A DNA stretch of 53,086 nucleotides. Source: Pseudonocardia sp. TRM90224 (GTDB lineage Bacteria; Actinomycetota; Actinomycetes; Mycobacteriales; Pseudonocardiaceae). Below are positions 41,145-49,314 of the stretch, one piece after another; position 1 is the stretch's first letter, and each line of letters begins with the position of its first letter. Below the pieces are notes generated by a model. The model was not told the DNA's origin. It did no database searches and was given only the letters and a program-made list of their open reading frames with translations. The DNA lies in the NCBI RefSeq assembly GCF_021245725.1, contig NZ_JAJGSX010000049.1, positions 1 through 53,086 on the forward strand, given 5' to 3'. Made by a program: the position numbers and the translations under genes.

Positions 41145-41203
41145 GAGGGCAGGAAAGCCACTTTCCTGCCCTCACAGGGCCTGAAAGTGGCTTTCCTGCC
41201 CTC
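41145..41203. repeat. Compound palindrome, family D copy 2
   Basis: It is almost identical to the 26384-26442 unit, and the arms starting GAGGGCAGGAAAG are complementary. Because the left half GAGGGCAGGAAAG...CTTTCCTGCCCTC is also self-complementary, alternative hairpins can form. It lies between the convergent MlrC and NmrA-like genes. Confidence 0.88.
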
Positions 41204-41220
41204 CCCCGGGCCCCCGGCGC

Positions 41221-41970
41221 CTACTGCTGCTGCGCGAGCCACTTCTCGTACGTGATCTCCCCGAGCCGCGCGTCCGACCCCGGCACCAAGGTCCGCTCCC
41301 CGATCAGCGCCCCGGAGTAGCGGGCCTGCTCATCCGCGACGACCTTGCGCGGGTCGCCCTTGGCCGCGAGGCCCGTGCGCACGAGCTCGTCGAGCCGGAA
41401 CTGCTCGGGCCCGCCGATCTCCTGGATCCCGTTCAGCGGCTCGCCCACCGCAACGCGCCCGACGCCCGCGGCGACGTCGTCGGCCGCGATCGGCTGCCAC
41501 AGCACCGGCGGGAGGTGGACCGTGCCGTCCTCGGCCATGCTGATGTCGGCGAGTCCGGTGACGAACTCGAAGAACTGGGTGGCGTGCACGATCGAGTACG
41601 GCTGCCCCGATTCGCGGATCAGCTTCTCCTGCGCGATCTTCGCGCGGAAATACCCCGACTCGGCCAGCCGGTCGGTCCCGACCACCGAGAGCGCCACGTA
41701 GTGCCCGACCCCGGCCTTCGCGGAGTGGTCGAGCAGGTTGGTGGTGGAGGTCCTGAAGAAGTTCAGCACTGCGTCGTCCTCCCACGACGGCGCGTTCGTC
41801 ACGTCCACCACGACGTCCGCCCCGGCGAGCACCTCGGCGAGGCCCTCCCCGGTCAGCGTGTTCACACCGGTGTTCGGAGCGGCCGGGACCGCCTCGTGGC
41901 CGTGCTCGCCCAGCCTCGCCACCAGCTTCGACCCGATCAGTCCTGTCCCACCGAGCACAACGACCTTCAC
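41221..41970 (-). CDS. NAD(P)-binding SDR/NmrA-like protein
   Basis: The protein is about 249 residues, an atypical SDR. The GGTGLIGS dinucleotide loop comes first, followed by VVVDVTNAPSW and HYVALSVVGTDRL. The classical YxxxK is replaced by SGYFRAKIAQEKL, of the NmrA/atypical-SDR5 kind. GGGG lies 7 bp before the GTG at 41970; the ATG at 41985 is an alternative. It is divergent from TetR, with two operators between, and is thus a likely target. Confidence 0.87.
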   Translation of the reverse strand: MKVVVLGGTGLIGSKLVARLGEHGHEAVPAAPNTGVNTLTGEGLAEVLAGADVVVDVTNAPSWEDDAVLNFFRTSTTNLLDHSAKAGVGHYVALSVVGTDRLAESGYFRAKIAQEKLIRESGQPYSIVHATQFFEFVTGLADISMAEDGTVHLPPVLWQPIAADDVAAGVGRVAVGEPLNGIQEIGGPEQFRLDELVRTGLAAKGDPRKVVADEQARYSGALIGERTLVPGSDARLGEITYEKWLAQQQ

Positions 41971-42044
41971 GACGTTCCCCTTCATCCGACTTGCAGGTTC
42001 GCGAGCAAGGACAGGGCAGCTCGCGGATTTGTGACAGCACTCGA

Positions 42045-42080
42045 GTTAGAGTTCGTGCTCTAATTAGAGCATGAGCTCTA
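42045..42080. promoter_or_regulatory. Two abutting 18-bp TetR operators
   Basis: TTAGAGTTCGTGCTCTAA (42045-42062) and TTAGAGCATGAGCTCTAA (42063-42080) have perfect 6-bp arms and abut with no gap. The second covers the TetR start codon at 42071 and the first the presumed -10, so binding would strictly shut off the TetR operon. Confidence 0.85.
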
Positions 42081-42691
42081 AACGGTCCGCCCAGACCCGT
42101 GGCCGGGTCCTCGACGCGGCGCGGGCGCTGTTCAACGAGCAGGGCACCGCGGCGGTCAGCACGAACCACATCGCGGCCGGCGCGGGCATCAGCCCGGGCA
42201 ACCTCTACTACCACTTCACCGACAAGCAGGCGATCATCCGGGAGCTGTTCGGCCGGTACGCCGCCGCGCTGGACGACCGGTGGCGCCCGCAGGGCGACGC
42301 CGACCGGAACCTCGCCACGCTGGGCGAGAACCTGACGGTCGCCGCGGATCTCGCCTGGGAACACCGCTTCTTCCAACGCGAGCTGCTCGTCCTGCTGCGG
42401 GCCGATCCCGAGCTGCGCGACCGGTACACCGAGGTCTACCGGCGCCGGCTCGCCGAGGTGCAGGCGTTCGCCGAGCAGCTGGTCGAGCAGGGCGTGGTCG
42501 TGCCGCCGCGGCCGCCGCGCACGATCAACGACCTCGCGGTCGCGGTCTGGCTGATCTCCGAGAGCTGGCTGCCGTTCCTCGACCTCACCGGCGACCCGGA
42601 CGACCCCGATCAGGTCGCCCGCGGCCGCGACTTGATCATGGTCGCGCTCGAGCCCTACCTCACTGAGCACGGACGGCGGCAGTTCACATGA
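42071..42691 (+). CDS. TetR family transcriptional regulator
   Basis: The protein has 206 residues. The HTH (RVLDAARALFNEQGTAAVSTNHIAAGAGISPGNLYYHF pattern; GNLYYHF) is intact, and the C-terminus (RRRLAEVQAFAEQLVEQGVV) is of the TetR_C_13-like kind. The start codon is embedded in an operator and has no Shine-Dalgarno, with TCTAAT 7 bp upstream, so a leaderless start is plausible. Overlaps the nitroreductase gene by ATGA. Confidence 0.9.
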   Translation: MSSKRSAQTRGRVLDAARALFNEQGTAAVSTNHIAAGAGISPGNLYYHFTDKQAIIRELFGRYAAALDDRWRPQGDADRNLATLGENLTVAADLAWEHRFFQRELLVLLRADPELRDRYTEVYRRRLAEVQAFAEQLVEQGVVVPPRPPRTINDLAVAVWLISESWLPFLDLTGDPDDPDQVARGRDLIMVALEPYLTEHGRRQFT

Positions 42692-43791
42692 TCGGCCGCA
42701 GGCGGTTCCTCACCGCGCTGGGCGCGCTCACCGTGGCCGGGACGGGCGCGGTGACCTGGCGTGCGGTCGACCAGGGCGTGTTCGCGGCGGGGACGGGTGG
42801 CGCATTCACGGCGTGGGACGAATGGAACCCGCCCGGCGACGACGTCATGCACCTGGTCCGGGCCGCGGTGCTCGCCCCCAGCGCGCACAACACGCAGCCC
42901 TGGCTGTTCCGCCTCGCACCCGACCGGATCGACGTCGTCCCCGACGCCGCGCGCAACATCGGGACGCTCGACCCGTTGCGCCGCGAGCTGCACATCTCGC
43001 TCGGTTGCGCGCTGGAGAACCTCGTGCTGGCCGCCGAACACCGCGGCCGCGCGCCCCGCGTCGAGGGCTGGACCGTCCACCTCGGGCGGTCGACCCCACG
43101 CACCTCGGCCCTGTTCGAGGCGATCCCGCACCGGCACACCGACCGGGCCGCCTACGCGGAGCGTCCGGTCGAGCCGGCGACGCTCGACGAGCTCGTCGCC
43201 GCCGCCGACGGCCCCGTCCGGCTCGACTGGCTCGACCCGGCCCGGTTCGCAGAGCTCACGGTCCGGGCCACCCGGGCGATCATCGACGACCCGGAGCAGG
43301 CGCGCGACGACTACGCCTGGTACCGCAACGACTGGGACGAGCTGCAGGCCCGCAAGGACGGCACCGCCGTCGACACCGCGGGCCGGTCGGCGGCGATCCG
43401 CTCGGTCGCCAAGATCCTGCCCGGCTCCCACGACGTCTACAACGACTACTGGTTCCGGTCGACGAAGGACGTCCAGCTCCCGACCGCTGCCGCGATCGGC
43501 GCGCTCGTCGTGGCCGACCCGCTCGACCCGCTGCAGCGCGTGGCGGCAGGCCGCGCCTGGCAGCGGCTGCACCTGCTCGCGACCACCAAGGGGCTGGCGA
43601 TGCAGCCGATGAACCAGATCGAGGAACGGGTCGACCGCGAGCACGCGGCCGGCCTGCCCCCGGAGTTCACCGCCGCCATGGCGGAGCTGGTGCCGCGAGG
43701 GCACGCCGTCTTCACCTTCCGCATCGGCCACCCCACGACCGACCCGCTGCGCAGCCCGCGCCGACGCGCCGAGGACGTGATCATCCAGTGA
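42688..43791 (+). CDS. Acg family FMN-binding nitroreductase-like protein
   Basis: The protein has 367 residues. An N-terminal RRRFL with a hydrophobic stretch (GALTVAGTGAVTW) suggests Tat export or a membrane anchor. The nitroreductase-like fold has APSAHNTQPWLFR (FMN loop), then AAYAERPVE and a C-terminal FTFRIGHPTTDPLRSPRR. Mycobacterial Acg is a related hypoxia-induced protein that binds FMN without clear reductase activity. Co-transcribed with TetR; target of its autoregulation. Confidence 0.88.
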   Translation: MIGRRRFLTALGALTVAGTGAVTWRAVDQGVFAAGTGGAFTAWDEWNPPGDDVMHLVRAAVLAPSAHNTQPWLFRLAPDRIDVVPDAARNIGTLDPLRRELHISLGCALENLVLAAEHRGRAPRVEGWTVHLGRSTPRTSALFEAIPHRHTDRAAYAERPVEPATLDELVAAADGPVRLDWLDPARFAELTVRATRAIIDDPEQARDDYAWYRNDWDELQARKDGTAVDTAGRSAAIRSVAKILPGSHDVYNDYWFRSTKDVQLPTAAAIGALVVADPLDPLQRVAAGRAWQRLHLLATTKGLAMQPMNQIEERVDREHAAGLPPEFTAAMAELVPRGHAVFTFRIGHPTTDPLRSPRRRAEDVIIQ

Positions 43792-43801
43792 GGGTGGCGG
43801 G

Positions 43802-44248
43802 TCAATCCTGCGGGGAGAGGAGAACGATCGGGATCTCGCGGTCGGTCTTCTGCGCGTACTCGGCGTAGAGCGGGAAGATGCCCACCATCTGCGGCCAGAG
43901 GGACTCGCGCTCGGCCGGCGACGCCACCCGGGCGCGGGCGTCGAACCGGCGGGTGCCGACCTGCACCCCGACGTTCGGGTTCGCCTCGAGGTTCTTGAAC
44001 CACGCCGGGTGGTCGTCCTCGCCGCCCTTGGAGGCGACGACGACGAAGTCGTCACCGGAGGTGCCGTAGATCAGCCCGTTGCGGCGCGGCTCGCCGGTCC
44101 GGCGTCCGGTCGTGACGAGCACGAGCGTGTACATGCCATCCGACTCGTGCCCCTCGGTCCCGCCCGAGGCCAGGTACTTGCGGACGTGCTCGGCCACCCA
44201 GTCCCACTTCGAGTCGGTGGCGCGGTCGAGATCCTCAGCAACAGCCAT
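43802..44248 (-). CDS. Deazaflavin (F420)-dependent nitroreductase, DDN-like
   Basis: The protein is 148 residues, of the DDN/F420H2-dependent quinone reductase family: MYTLVLVTTGRRTGEPRRNGLIYGTSGDDFVVVASKGG, HPAWFKNLEANPNVGVQVG, RARVASPAERESLWP. It should transfer hydride from F420H2 to quinones or nitro compounds. GGGGC precedes the ATG at 44248. It is convergent with the Acg-like gene (10-bp gap). Confidence 0.92.
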   Translation of the reverse strand: MAVAEDLDRATDSKWDWVAEHVRKYLASGGTEGHESDGMYTLVLVTTGRRTGEPRRNGLIYGTSGDDFVVVASKGGEDDHPAWFKNLEANPNVGVQVGTRRFDARARVASPAERESLWPQMVGIFPLYAEYAQKTDREIPIVLLSPQD

Positions 44249-44332
44249 GCCCCAACGGTGCACCGCGGCGGAACATGCGTCCAATGCCAAGTCCGGCGGA
44301 AACCGATAGACAGCCTTGATGCATCGGCTCCT

Positions 44333-44668
44333 TCAGCCGACCTGCGCCGCGAGCCCGTCGAGCACGTCCACCCGGCTCTCGGGCACCCGAACGTCCACGA
44401 CGACCCGGCCGCCGTCGGAGGAGACGTCGAAGTCGAAGAACGAGCAGCACTCGCTCTCCCGCGCCGTCAGGTCCCGCGCCCACCCCTCGATGCCGCCGGT
44501 CTCGTCGAGCACCAGCCGCAGCCGCGTCGCACCCACCCAATCGACCTCTCGCACCGACCGGAACAGGTCGCTGAACTCGGCCTGCCGCAGCGGCCGCTCG
44601 GCGGTCGGCAACGTGCACGCGTCCCCCGGCACCCAACCCGCTCCACGGGCTCCAACCTCGACATCCAT
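44333..44668 (-). CDS. Small conserved protein with an ESECCSFF motif
   Basis: The protein has 111 residues and no signal or membrane segment. The middle LRLVLDETGG and DLTARESECCSFFDFDV are distinctive; the adjacent Cys pair could bind metal or thiols. I know similar short proteins near MerR-type regulators in actinobacteria but no biochemical role. The ATG at 44668 follows GAGGTGGGCG. A promoter with a 19-bp spacer and a centred dyad lies upstream, and an ECF sigma gene diverges. Confidence 0.7.
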   Translation of the reverse strand: MDVEVGARGAGWVPGDACTLPTAERPLRQAEFSDLFRSVREVDWVGATRLRLVLDETGGIEGWARDLTARESECCSFFDFDVSSDGGRVVVDVRVPESRVDVLDGLAAQVG

Positions 44669-44703
44669 CGCCCACCTCCACCTCGACCGCACCGACACAG
44701 CAA

Positions 44704-44734
44704 CGTTAAGCCCGTACCCGGGTACCGAATGCAA
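44704..44734 (-). promoter_or_regulatory. MerR-type promoter (19-bp spacer, GTACCCGGGTAC dyad)
   Basis: Leftward, TTGCAT (44734-44729) and TTAACG (44709-44704) are exactly 19 bp apart. The perfect 12-bp palindrome GTACCCGGGTAC (44714-44725) is centred in the spacer. This is the MerR activation geometry and drives the ESECCSFF protein gene. Confidence 0.6.
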
Positions 44735-44788
44735 GCCCAGCACCACAACAGGACGTAACGTCGACCTCCTCCCGCGGCAAGGAGGGGC

Positions 44789-45415
44789 ATGACCACCGAG
44801 AGAGCCATGCCCCGCGCAGGGTGGGACCGCTCCCCTCCCGACCCGGCCGTCCTCGACCCCGCCTTCCCGGACACTGCGGTCGCCCGCATCGGCTCCGACC
44901 GGCACGCGCTCGACCAGCTCTACCGCGCCCACGTCGACGACGTGATCAGCTATCTGGCCCGGCGCTGCCCCGATCCGCACGACGTCGCCGACCTGACCGC
45001 CGACACGTTCGTCACCGCCATCGACACGGCCCACCGGTTCGACCCGCGCCGCGGCCGGCCGGTCGCGTGGCTGCTCGGCGTCGCCCGGCACGTGCTGCTG
45101 CGCCACTTCCGCACCCGGGCCACCGAGCGGCGTGCCGTCGCCCGCATCTCCGGACGGCGACTGCTCGACACGTCCGACATCCACCGGCTCGAAGAACGGA
45201 TCGACGCCGAACGGCGCGCGCAGCGCCTGCTCGGCGACCTCGACCGGCTCAGCGCCCGGGAACGTGAGGTCGTCGAGCTCGTCGACCGCGCCGGGCTGAC
45301 CACCGCCGAGGCCGCGCAGGCGCTCGGCGTCACGACGGGCGTCGTGCGGATCCGCCGCCATCGTGCCCACACCCGCCTCCGTACCAGCAAAGGACCATCC
45401 GATGTCGACGTTTGA
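44789..45415 (+). CDS. ECF-type RNA polymerase sigma factor
   Basis: The protein has 208 residues. Sigma region 2 (HALDQLYRAHVDDVISYLARRCPDPHDVADLTADTFVTAI...VAWLLGVARHVLLRHFR) and region 4 (LDRLSAREREVVELVDRAGLTTAEAAQALGVTTGVVRIRRHRAHTRLR) are both complete. GGAGGGGC precedes the ATG. The downstream membrane-protein gene overlaps by 14 bp and may encode its anti-sigma partner. Signal unknown. Confidence 0.93.
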   Translation: MTTERAMPRAGWDRSPPDPAVLDPAFPDTAVARIGSDRHALDQLYRAHVDDVISYLARRCPDPHDVADLTADTFVTAIDTAHRFDPRRGRPVAWLLGVARHVLLRHFRTRATERRAVARISGRRLLDTSDIHRLEERIDAERRAQRLLGDLDRLSAREREVVELVDRAGLTTAEAAQALGVTTGVVRIRRHRAHTRLRTSKGPSDVDV

Positions 45416-45920
45416 GGACCGGCTCCTCGTCGAGCTGCACAACCACCGCCCCGCGCCCCGCCGCCGAACTATCCCGGTCGCCGCCTCGGTCAGCGCGGTC
45501 GCCGTGCTCGCGGCCGGCGCGATCGCCCTGCCGGGACTGCTCGGCACCGGCGCCGCCTACGCCATGACCACCGAACCCGACGGCTCGATCACGTTCACGT
45601 TGAAGGAGCTCCGCGACCTCGACGCCGCCACCAGCGCGCTCAACGAGGCCGGCGTGCCCGCCGTCGTCCGGGCCGCCCGGGCCGACTGCGAGGACACCAC
45701 AGTCGGCGCGCGCGCCCCGTCCGACCTGCTGGAATGGCCGGTCGGCGGTGACGAGGGCAGCGTCCGCATCCACCCGTCGGCGATGCCCGACGGGCACGTG
45801 CTCGGCCTGACCGCGTTCGAACCCAAGTCGACAGGCAAGGCGGGCCCCGTCGTCAAGGTGCTGCTCTACGACGCGCCGGGCCCGCCGTGCTTCCCGCTCG
45901 GCAAGCCCGGCCCGAAGTAG
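45402..45920 (+). CDS. Single-pass membrane protein, possible anti-sigma partner
   Basis: The protein has 172 residues: a short cytoplasmic N-terminus (STFEDRLLVELHNHRPAPRRR), one helix (about residues 26-50) and an extracytoplasmic domain with DGSITFTLKELRDLDAATSALNEAGVPAVV and two Cys. It has no zinc-binding anti-sigma motif. Its start lies inside the sigma gene (14-bp overlap), which supports a functional pair. The sequence itself is not a known anti-sigma family. Confidence 0.75.
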   Translation: MSTFEDRLLVELHNHRPAPRRRTIPVAASVSAVAVLAAGAIALPGLLGTGAAYAMTTEPDGSITFTLKELRDLDAATSALNEAGVPAVVRAARADCEDTTVGARAPSDLLEWPVGGDEGSVRIHPSAMPDGHVLGLTAFEPKSTGKAGPVVKVLLYDAPGPPCFPLGKPGPK

Positions 45921-45929
45921 GTCCCTCCG

Positions 45930-46793
45930 TCACTCCCGCACGGGGTTGTCGTTCACCCCCGCGATGAGAAGGTGGCCGGATTCCACCGGGATCGTCACGC
46001 CGGTGACGTTCGCGGCGAGGTGCGAGTTCAGGTAGAGCGCGGTGTCCGCGATGGCCTGCGGATCCAGCCAGGTCGTGTTGCGCAGGATGCCGTAGCGGTA
46101 CCCGGCTTCCATCAGCTCCGCCTCGGTGCCGCCCTCGTGACCTGCGAAGATGTCGCGGGCGGCCTGGAAGTCGGTCATCGGGGTGCGGGTCGCACCCGGG
46201 CTGATCGCGTTGCAGCGCACCCCGTGCGGGCCCAGCTCGAGCGCGATGTTCTTCATCAGCCCGAGCACACCGTGCTTGGCCGCGACGTAGTGCGCGTTGT
46301 TCGGTCCCGGCTCGATCCCGTTCGCCGAGGACGTGATCACGATCGAGCCCGACCCGCGCTCGATCATGTGCGGCGCCACCGCCTTCGCCGACTTCCACAC
46401 CCCGGTGAGGTTGATGCCGACCATCTCGTCCCACTGCTGCTCGGTGATCTCCCAGAACGGGTTGTGCGTCCAGATCCCCGCGTTGGCGATCAGGATGTCG
46501 ATCTTGCCGAGCTCGTCGATCCCGCGGCTGACAGCGGCGTCGATCGCCGACTGGTCCCGCACATCCGCGTCGACGGCCACGATCCGCCGCCCCAGCGCCT
46601 CGACCTGGCGCACTGTCTCGGTGTGGTCCTCGGCCGTCGCGAGCGGGTACTCGACCTCGGCGACGGGCTTCGTGATGTCGACGATGATCACGTCGGCGCC
46701 CTCGCGGGCGCAGGTCACCGCATGCGCTCTCCCCTGCCCGCGCGCCCCACCGGTGATCAGCGCGACCTTGCCGTCCAGCAGTCCCAATCCCAT
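45930..46793 (-). CDS. Mycofactocin-coupled SDR family oxidoreductase
   Basis: The protein has 287 residues. GGARGQGRAHAV (cofactor loop), ADVIIVDI, the extra loop EYPLATAEDHTETVRQVEALGRR, NAGIW, catalytic Ser in ITSSANG and YVAAKHG are the hallmarks of the mycofactocin-associated SDR group (TIGR03971-like), which keep NAD bound and pass electrons to mycofactocin. No mycofactocin genes are in this window. It is divergent from MarR. Confidence 0.9.
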   Translation of the reverse strand: MGLGLLDGKVALITGGARGQGRAHAVTCAREGADVIIVDITKPVAEVEYPLATAEDHTETVRQVEALGRRIVAVDADVRDQSAIDAAVSRGIDELGKIDILIANAGIWTHNPFWEITEQQWDEMVGINLTGVWKSAKAVAPHMIERGSGSIVITSSANGIEPGPNNAHYVAAKHGVLGLMKNIALELGPHGVRCNAISPGATRTPMTDFQAARDIFAGHEGGTEAELMEAGYRYGILRNTTWLDPQAIADTALYLNSHLAANVTGVTIPVESGHLLIAGVNDNPVRE

Positions 46794-46901
46794 ACCGCGA
46801 CGGTGCCCACGCCGGCTTGCACGGCCGATTCAGCCGCGCTTCATGCCGCTCCGTCCGGTTCGACCTTGTAGGGTGCTCCACCAGTACGCAGGGAGGAAAC
46901 G

Positions 46902-47381
46902 GTGAACGGGGAGCGCAGGGACGCCGCGACCGACCTCGGCGTCCTCGCCGGCAGGCTGCTCTTCTCCGTGCAGGGCGAGCTCTTCCGGCGCCTCGGCCGG
47001 GAGGGTTTCGCCGACATCGCGCCGCGCCACGGATCCGTCCTCGCCTACCTGCACGTCGACGGCATCCGGGCCACCGAGCTCGCCCGCCTATCCGGCCAGC
47101 ACAAACAGGTGATCGGCAAGTACCTCGACGAGCTGGAGGCGCTGGGTTACGTCGAGCGCCGGCCCGACCCCGACGACCGGCGGGCGAAGCTCGTGGTGCC
47201 GACCGAACGCGGGCGGGCGCAGATGAAGGCCGCCGACGCGATCATGGCCGAGATCGCCGAGCGGCACCGGCGTTCGCTCGGCCAGGAGGCCTATACGCGG
47301 TTCCTCGGCGACTTCCGCACCGTCGTCGAGCACCAGCGGGCCGCCAAGTCGCACGACGCACTCGCCACCGAAGAGCTCTGA
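46902..47381 (+). CDS. MarR family transcriptional regulator
   Basis: The protein has 159 residues, with the winged HTH (IRATELARLSGQHKQVIGKYLDELEALGYVERRPDPDDRRAKLVVPTERG) central. GGAGGAAACG precedes the GTG. It lies between the divergent mycofactocin-type SDR gene and the co-directional YcaC-like/hydrolase pair, either of which could be its target. Confidence 0.92.
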   Translation: MNGERRDAATDLGVLAGRLLFSVQGELFRRLGREGFADIAPRHGSVLAYLHVDGIRATELARLSGQHKQVIGKYLDELEALGYVERRPDPDDRRAKLVVPTERGRAQMKAADAIMAEIAERHRRSLGQEAYTRFLGDFRTVVEHQRAAKSHDALATEEL

Positions 47382-47496
47382 GCCCACACACCCATGGCGT
47401 TCGTCACGTTCCGCCGTCAGAAGATAGTAATAGTTGATGACCGTCCTGATCGGTGACTAAAGTCGATGGCATCGGCCGACGGTCATGGAGGACGAC

Positions 47497-48123
47497 GTGA
47501 GCACCACCAAGTTCAGCGAGCGCCTGACGCGCGACAACGCGGCGCTCCTGCTGGTCGACCACCAGGTCGGCCTCTACACCGGCGTCCGCGACATCGCGCT
47601 CGCCGAGCTGAAGCACAACGTCGTGGCGCTGACCAAGGCCGCGCAGGTGCTGGGCCTGCCGATCATCGTCACGACGACGGCAGCCGACAGCATGTGGGGT
47701 CCGATCGTCCCGGAGCTGGCTGCGGTGCTGCCAGCCGACCTGGCCGTCATCGACCGCTTCACGGTCAATGCGTGGGACGACCCGCGGGTCGTCGAGGCGG
47801 TCCGGGCCACCGGACGCACGAAGCTCATCGTCACCGGCATCTCGACCGAGGTCTGCCTGGCCTTCCCGGCGATCAGCGCCACCGCCGACGGCTTCGCCGC
47901 GTACGCCGCGGTCGACGCCGCCGGCACCTTCTCGGCGACCAAGCGAGAGGCCGGTCTCCTGCGGATGCAGCAGGCGGGCGTCATCCCGATCGACTACGCC
48001 AGCGCGATCGTCGAGATCCTCGCGGACAACGCCGACCCGCTGGCCGGAGAGGTCTACGGAGCACTCGACATGCCCTTCGCCGTGCTGGTGGGGCAGGTCG
48101 CGCAGGCACTCAGCAAGAGCTGA
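47497..48123 (+). CDS. Isochorismatase-family cysteine hydrolase (YcaC-like)
   Basis: The protein is about 208 residues. Asp21 in LLVDHQ and Cys120 in STEVCLAFPA give two members of the triad. The usual Lys region reads DRFTVNAWDD; Arg and NAW are typical of the YcaC group. GGAGGACGAC lies before the GTG at 47497, preferred over the ATG at 47485. It is followed after 26 bp by an ABM-hydrolase fusion gene, so the two are probably co-transcribed. Confidence 0.9.
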   Translation: MSTTKFSERLTRDNAALLLVDHQVGLYTGVRDIALAELKHNVVALTKAAQVLGLPIIVTTTAADSMWGPIVPELAAVLPADLAVIDRFTVNAWDDPRVVEAVRATGRTKLIVTGISTEVCLAFPAISATADGFAAYAAVDAAGTFSATKREAGLLRMQQAGVIPIDYASAIVEILADNADPLAGEVYGALDMPFAVLVGQVAQALSKS

Positions 48124-48149
48124 ACCGTCAAAGCAACAGGAGCGCAGCA

Positions 48150-49313
48150 GTGTCCGTCATCGAACTCACCACGTTCACCGTCGCGGACGACCGCGTCCAC
48201 GACATGCTGGCGGCGCGGCACGCCATGGTCGAGGCCTTCCGCGCCGACCGCCGCGGCTTCGTCGCCGCCAAGCTGATCCGCCTCGACCAGCACACCTGGC
48301 TCGACTCCGTCGAGTGGACCGACGACGCCGCCTACGACGAGTCGTCGGCCAAGGGCGCCAACCTGCCCGAGATCGCCGCGTTCTTCGGGACGATCGACGC
48401 TCTCGTCGAGGCCCGCCGCGGCACGCGCTACGACGACGCCGAGGACGGGCCCCGCGCCGTGCGGACCGTGCCCTACGGGCCGCACCCCTCGCAGGTCGGC
48501 GAGCTCTACCTGCCGGAAGGCGAGGGCCCGTTCCCCGGTGTGGTGCTCGTCCACGGCGGGTTCTGGACCGCCATGTGGGACCGTCGCCAGATCCTGGCGG
48601 TGGTCGTCGACCTGCTCTCGCTCGGGATCGCGGTCTACAACGTCGACTACCGCCGCATCGGCGAGGACGGCGGCGGCTGGCCGGGCACGTTCCTCGACAT
48701 CGCCGCCGCGGTCGACACGATGGCCGGCATCGATCCAGCGGTCGACCCCGAGCGGATCGTGATCGTCGGCCACTCGGCGGGCGGCCACCTCGCGGCGTGG
48801 GCCGGGCTGCGCGCGGGGCTGCCGGCCGGTGCCGTCGGCGCCGACCCGGTGGCTCGTCCGGTCGGGGTGGTGTCGCTGTCGGGGGTGCTCGACCTGGTCG
48901 CCGCCGACGACGAGAAGTTCGGTATCAGTCTGCAGGACATGGATGCCGAGCCGATCTGGGGCGCGCCACCGCCCGCCCGTCCGGACGCGTGGCCCGCGGT
49001 CGCCGCGGCGGTGGCCGACGGCATCGTCCCGCTGCTGGTCGGGGCGCATGCCCGCGAGGACGCCGAGCGGATGGCCGGCACGTCACCTGCGCACATGCGG
49101 GCGGGCGACGTTCCGGTACTGGCCGTGCACGGCGACGCGGACGAGGCGGTGCCCGCGAGCTACAGCCGCGCGTTCGCCGAGGCGATCACGGCGCAGGGCG
49201 GTCAGGTCGAGTACGTCGAGTACGCCGGGGCCCGCCACTTCGACACCGTCGATCCCGCCAACCCGGCGATCTGGCCCGCCGTGCGCGAGTGGATCGCGGA
49301 GCGCCTCGGCTAG
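48150..49313 (+). CDS. Alpha/beta hydrolase fused to an N-terminal ABM-like domain
   Basis: The protein has 387 residues. The first ~85 (VIELTTFTVADDRVHDMLAARHAMVEAFRADRRGFVAAKLIRLD, then WLDSVEWTDDAAYDE) look like an antibiotic-biosynthesis-monooxygenase-type ferredoxin-like barrel. The rest is an esterase/formamidase-like alpha/beta hydrolase with HGGFW oxyanion loop, GHSAGG nucleophile Ser, VHGDADEAVP and a C-terminal His in ARHFDT. AGGAG precedes the GTG. It follows the YcaC-like gene; the fusion is uncommon and its role unknown. Confidence 0.87.
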   Translation: MSVIELTTFTVADDRVHDMLAARHAMVEAFRADRRGFVAAKLIRLDQHTWLDSVEWTDDAAYDESSAKGANLPEIAAFFGTIDALVEARRGTRYDDAEDGPRAVRTVPYGPHPSQVGELYLPEGEGPFPGVVLVHGGFWTAMWDRRQILAVVVDLLSLGIAVYNVDYRRIGEDGGGWPGTFLDIAAAVDTMAGIDPAVDPERIVIVGHSAGGHLAAWAGLRAGLPAGAVGADPVARPVGVVSLSGVLDLVAADDEKFGISLQDMDAEPIWGAPPPARPDAWPAVAAAVADGIVPLLVGAHAREDAERMAGTSPAHMRAGDVPVLAVHGDADEAVPASYSRAFAEAITAQGGQVEYVEYAGARHFDTVDPANPAIWPAVREWIAERLG

Positions 49314-49314
49314 G

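Noticed and set aside
44235..44681. Second minus-strand frame over the ESECCSFF protein
   Set aside because: It is Arg/Gly-rich without features; the other frame has a good ribosome binding site and a conserved-looking motif.
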